From positions 52,696 through 116,695 of the forward strand of contig NZ_JAAGLT010000030.1 of the NCBI RefSeq assembly GCF_010548275.1: DNA of 64,000 nt. Direction: 5' to 3'. Positions within the stretch are counted from its first letter, which is position 1, and each line of letters begins with the position of its first letter. The notes under the pieces were generated by a model. It was given only the letters and a program-made list of their open reading frames with translations. It was not told where the DNA came from and did no database searches. Below, piece after piece: positions 61,442-64,000 of this stretch. Made by a program: the position numbers and the translations under genes. Source of the DNA: Streptomyces sp. SID12488. GTDB lineage: Bacteria; Actinomycetota; Actinomycetes; Streptomycetales; Streptomycetaceae.

Positions 61442-62014
61442 GCATCCTGCTCCTCACTACCCCACCGCGTACGACGGTATTTCTCGCCAGCGGCGAAAAC
61501 ACACGCCCCACACGGCCGACGCCCACGCCCGCACAAGCCGTGCACGGACATTCCGTGGCGGCCACAAAAGAACCGTAGAGGCCACCACTGACAACGGAGC
61601 TGCGCAGGAAAGGCAGCCGGATGGGTCACACGCGGACTCAGGGAAGGAAGACAGCAGGCAGGAGGGCCTACCTACCCTGATTCCAGAACTTTTCCGATCC
61701 TCATCCCCGCAGCCCTTTCCGAACGAAATTTCGAATCCCAACCCGAAGACTCTGGCCCGCCGACCGACCTGCCAGCGTCCTGCGTCATCGCGTCTTGGGC
61801 ACATGCCATCTGCCGGACGCAAGGCCACCTCATCGAATCTCGATCGCGCCCGGTCGGAGCTGGGCGGAGGGTGCCATCCATACGCCGAGACACCTGAAAG
61901 CACGGCAGGACACAGCAAGATCAGAAAGATCCCTGAGCCGGTTGGGCGCGGCCGGCGTGACGCTGCTGTCCCGCATCGCCGACTTGAAGGCGGCCGAGCG
62001 AGGAGCGACCAGGA
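61442..62014 (+). other. gene-free stretch upstream of Wadjet
   Basis: No supported gene on either strand over 573 bp. It should hold the jetA promoter in its left part, but no convincing -35/-10 pair was found. Several short frames lack any family resemblance. Confidence 0.4.
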
Positions 62015-62509
62015 CTACGAGGCAATACCCACCTGGGCGACGTCCGGCGAGCCGAACAGGTCATCGAAGCGACGGGCTCCCTGGGCAGAGATCAGAAAGT
62101 ACGGGGCGCCCGATCCCGCAATGCTGTGCGGCCCTTTCTGTCCCGCGACAAGCACGTCGTACGGCGACCACGCATCGAGGCCATCGAACACGTAGTAGAC
62201 CGGCAGCTGCATCCAGGCAACGAGCTGCAAATGCGCCAGCACGGCGGCGCGTTCGACAGCATGCCGGCCCGTTCGCCTGCTGGTAACGCCGCCCTTACAG
62301 TCGATCAGTACGAGGTCTTTGGCCTTCGCCGCAATGAGATCCGGGAACCAGCGGATGGAACTGTCGGTCTTCCGGAGCGCGCATTGAAGCGCCCGGCTCA
62401 GCTGCCCTTGGCCCCAGAAGTCGACTTCCCACCCTCGCTCGGTGAGCTGCTCGGCGACGTGCCGCTCATGCGCGTCACCTATTGCTTTCCGTTGCTGAAA
62501 GCTCGTCAT
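62015..62509 (-). CDS. small PD-(D/E)XK nuclease-like protein
   Basis: A 164-residue protein starting at ATG 62507-62509 (MTSFQQRKAIGDAHERHVAE). The order of conserved acids fits a PD-(D/E)XK/VRR-NUC-type nuclease: Glu in HERHVAEQLTERGWEVDFWG, Pro-Asp in IRWFPDLIAAKAK, and Asp-Cys-Lys in DLVLIDCKGGVTSRRTGRH. The rest (LAHLQLVAWMQLPVYYVFDG) matches Holliday-resolvase-like folds. Such genes are common in actinobacterial mobile elements and phages. It lies upstream of Wadjet on the same strand, about 570 bp away. Function inferred from motif only. Confidence 0.75.
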   Translation of the reverse strand: MTSFQQRKAIGDAHERHVAEQLTERGWEVDFWGQGQLSRALQCALRKTDSSIRWFPDLIAAKAKDLVLIDCKGGVTSRRTGRHAVERAAVLAHLQLVAWMQLPVYYVFDGLDAWSPYDVLVAGQKGPHSIAGSGAPYFLISAQGARRFDDLFGSPDVAQVGIAS

Positions 62510-62994
62510 GGATGCAGTGTGGCCCGCGGAACAAAGCAGGTAACCCATCGTGGATTGAACCCAGCCAGTCCCATTCAATCTCAGTAGTTCTCACTGTGTT
62601 CGCGTCAGTCCGTGGACGTCCGGCTACGTCCGCACACGTTCACCGCAACTTGGCCGAAATTCGACAGCACAACTGCGCTGCGACAGGGGGAGCTACCCCA
62701 ACTGGAGACCGTGGTCAACCCACGCAGACACCAGGACCGCCAGCTCGCCGGCCTCGCTGAAACAGGGCCCGGCTCCAGGAGTCAGGAGCAGCAACTGCTT
62801 ACAAGCGGATCGTCGTCTTCCCAGTCAGTACGACATCGCCCCCGATCGGCCACCGGCTGGCAGCCGCCCCGGGCTCCGTCCTGGGCGAACACCGATCCGT
62901 GTCCGTTCGGCCCAGCACCACGCGCCGGGCCGGCGTCATCTCCATAAGGTCGCTGTGACGGTCGTGCAGGCCACCGAACCGAAAGGAATGACCG
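62510..62994 (+). other. no supported gene
   Basis: Short frames only; none resembles a family. The end of the stretch carries the ribosome-binding site GAAAGGA of the following gene. Confidence 0.4.
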
Positions 62995-63399
62995 ATGCAG
63001 ATACGCACCGCGTTCGTCGCCGCAGTGACGGTTGCCCTCGCCGCCGGCCCCTTGGCGGGCCTGGCCCATGCCCAACCCGATCTGGACTGCCGCGACTTCG
63101 CCTTCCAGGAAGACGCCCAGGCAGAGCTGAACCGAGACCCCAGCGACCCCCACCGGCTGGACGAGGACCAAGGGCCGGACGACGGCATCGCCTGCGAGGT
63201 CCTGCCCCGCAGAAGCACCACCAGCACGACGACGCCCACGCCTTTGCCCACCCGCGGCGTCCAGGGCGGCGTCGGCGGCAGCACCGGCCCCGCCGACTTC
63301 GAGCGAACTCTGGGCATGGCCCTGGCCTGCACCTCCCTCGCTGCGGCAGCTGGTTACGCGGCCCGGCGACGCCGCGACGCCGGCCTACGCAGAAACTGA
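62995..63399 (+). CDS. secreted excalibur-domain protein with C-terminal membrane anchor
   Basis: A 134-residue protein. Signal peptide TAFVAAVTVALAAGPLAGLAHA. The mature start LDCRDFAFQEDAQAELNRDP and DPHRLDEDQGPDDGIACEVL form an excalibur calcium-binding domain with two cysteines and a D-x-D-x-G-x-x-C-E-like loop (here DQGPDDGIACE). A Thr/Pro linker follows, then a hydrophobic helix (TLGMALACTSLAAAAGYAA) and a positively charged tail RRRRDAGLRRN, the layout of a surface protein anchored to the membrane. GAAAGGA lies eight bases before the ATG. Role unknown; excalibur domains are often joined to cell-surface nucleases or hydrolases. Confidence 0.85.
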   Translation: MQIRTAFVAAVTVALAAGPLAGLAHAQPDLDCRDFAFQEDAQAELNRDPSDPHRLDEDQGPDDGIACEVLPRRSTTSTTTPTPLPTRGVQGGVGGSTGPADFERTLGMALACTSLAAAAGYAARRRRDAGLRRN

Positions 63400-63617
63400 C
63401 CGGCCACCGCAGAGACCTTCACCGACGCGAGCCGCCCCTCACCGTCGCAGAGCGTCCGGGACGAGTTTCCCCAGGCCAGCCCTGTTATCGAAAAGCGGAT
63501 ACGTCTCAGGTCAGGACCGCGCCAAGCTGCCCCGGACAGATCTCCGGATACGGGAGCGGTCTTGCCGGCTACGTGTGAGCTGGCTTCCTGATGGCCTCGC
63601 GGATCTGTGCATTCAAC
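63400..63617 (+). other. intergenic, nothing recognised
   Basis: Between two genes facing each other (convergent). No clear terminator hairpin was found. Confidence 0.35.
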
Positions 63618-64000
63618 TCACTGATGCCGGCGGAAGCGCCGGGCACGGGGCACGAGGCGTGTGAGGCTCTTGGCGAGTTCGGGGTCGGCAAGGGTGGGAA
63701 AAGGTATGTCGGCGGCGTAGTGATGAGTGCGGGACTGCTGCAGTGTGCGGAGGACGTCTTGGTGCCGGCCGGCGGCGCCGTAGAGGCGGGCCAGGCGGAA
63801 GCTGGCCTGAGCGGCGCCGGCGTGGTCCCGGAAAGCGGCGAGGGCCTGTTCTGCCAGCGTGATGGCGTCGCTGAGTAGCTGTTGTCTTTCCGGGCTTGAG
63901 GACTGCGTTTTCGCTGGTCGGGCATAGGGCGGGCGTTCCCGTGGGAGTGGTGGCGTGTCGTGTCGTCGCTGCGGTGGAGGTCGTGGATGCCGTCGGTCGT
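63618..64000 (-). CDS. C-terminal part of a helical-repeat (TPR-like) protein, runs off the window
   Basis: The frame ending at the TGA 63618-63620 reads LLSDAITLAEQALAAFRDHA, GAAQASFRLARLYGAAGRHQ, DVLRTLQQSRTHHYAADIPF and PTLADPELAKSLTRLVPRAR. The first part is a TPR-like helix pair. Similar ends occur in Streptomyces XRE/TPR regulators. The frame stays open to the right edge, but the region beyond about 63900 is of unsure frame, so the start lies outside the window or the gene is damaged. Confidence 0.5.
   Translation of the reverse strand, partial: DRRHPRPPPQRRHDTPPLPRERPPYARPAKTQSSSPERQQLLSDAITLAEQALAAFRDHAGAAQASFRLARLYGAAGRHQDVLRTLQQSRTHHYAADIPFPTLADPELAKSLTRLVPRARRFRRHQ

Noticed and set aside
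1..64000. CRISPR arrays
   Set aside because: No regularly spaced direct repeats were seen; the only clear tandem-type repeat is intragenic at 37.3-37.8 kb.
1..64000. tRNA/rRNA genes or a tRNA attachment site for the integrase module
   Set aside because: No cloverleaf-like sequence or GTTCRANNC arm with matching acceptor stem was noticed near 32-36 kb or elsewhere; a tRNA scan would be needed to be sure.

Overview
The window looks like a chromosomal segment of a high-GC actinobacterium, almost certainly Streptomyces or a close relative. Codon third positions are nearly all G/C, there are many long antisense shadow ORFs, GTG/TTG starts are common, and the gene content includes PucR-controlled pyrimidine catabolism, a leaderless XRE/map pair, PcaDC fusion, DUF6262-type integrase modules and IS families common in Streptomyces. 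No rRNA, tRNA or CRISPR array was seen.

1-20 kb, core-like and intact. A six-gene minus-strand cluster for reductive pyrimidine/hydantoin breakdown (nitrilase 2, aminotransferase, PucR regulator, nitrilase 1, dihydropyrimidinase, partial LLM oxidoreductase) is followed by a hypothetical gene, a divergent XRE/methionine aminopeptidase pair that appears leaderless on both sides, a GNAT enzyme, gamma-glutamyltransferase, an orphan amino-acid ABC ATPase, a secreted SGNH hydrolase, exonuclease III, an MBL-fold hydrolase and a pcaD-pcaC fusion gene.

20-35 kb, mobile and decaying. An IS110 element sits 18 bp upstream of the pcaL start. Behind it lie fragments of a STAS protein, a GHL10 glycosylhydrolase, ISL3, Tn3 and IS982 transposases, two frameshifted envelope genes, an IS1182-like element nested inside an IS630 element, and the broken remains of a multi-integrase module. 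Intact cargo includes a cold-shock protein, an unusual multidomain protein (26.6-28.2 kb) and a MarR/alpha-beta-hydrolase pair with a clear operator.

35-46.5 kb, a carbohydrate locus. A LacI regulator is divergent from an operon of sugar ABC transporter (binding protein and two permeases), GH43-like enzyme, secreted beta-helix protein with two C-terminal repeat modules, and GH29 alpha-L-fucosidase. A CE7 esterase lies on the other side. The design suggests import and processing of a fucosylated, acetylated glycan.

46.6-62.5 kb, a defence-type island. It contains a broken Mrr-like nuclease, a membrane-anchored protein with two alpha/beta-hydrolase domains, a nuclease-STAND ATPase-repeat protein resembling Avs-type antiphage sensors with a translationally coupled but frameshifted partner, a complete type I Wadjet operon jetABCD, and a small PD-(D/E)XK-like nuclease. 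The right end has an excalibur-domain secreted protein and the end of a repeat-rich protein. The most interesting candidates for an undescribed system are the nuclease-STAND gene with its partner next to Wadjet, the double hydrolase, and the protein at 26.6-28.2 kb.
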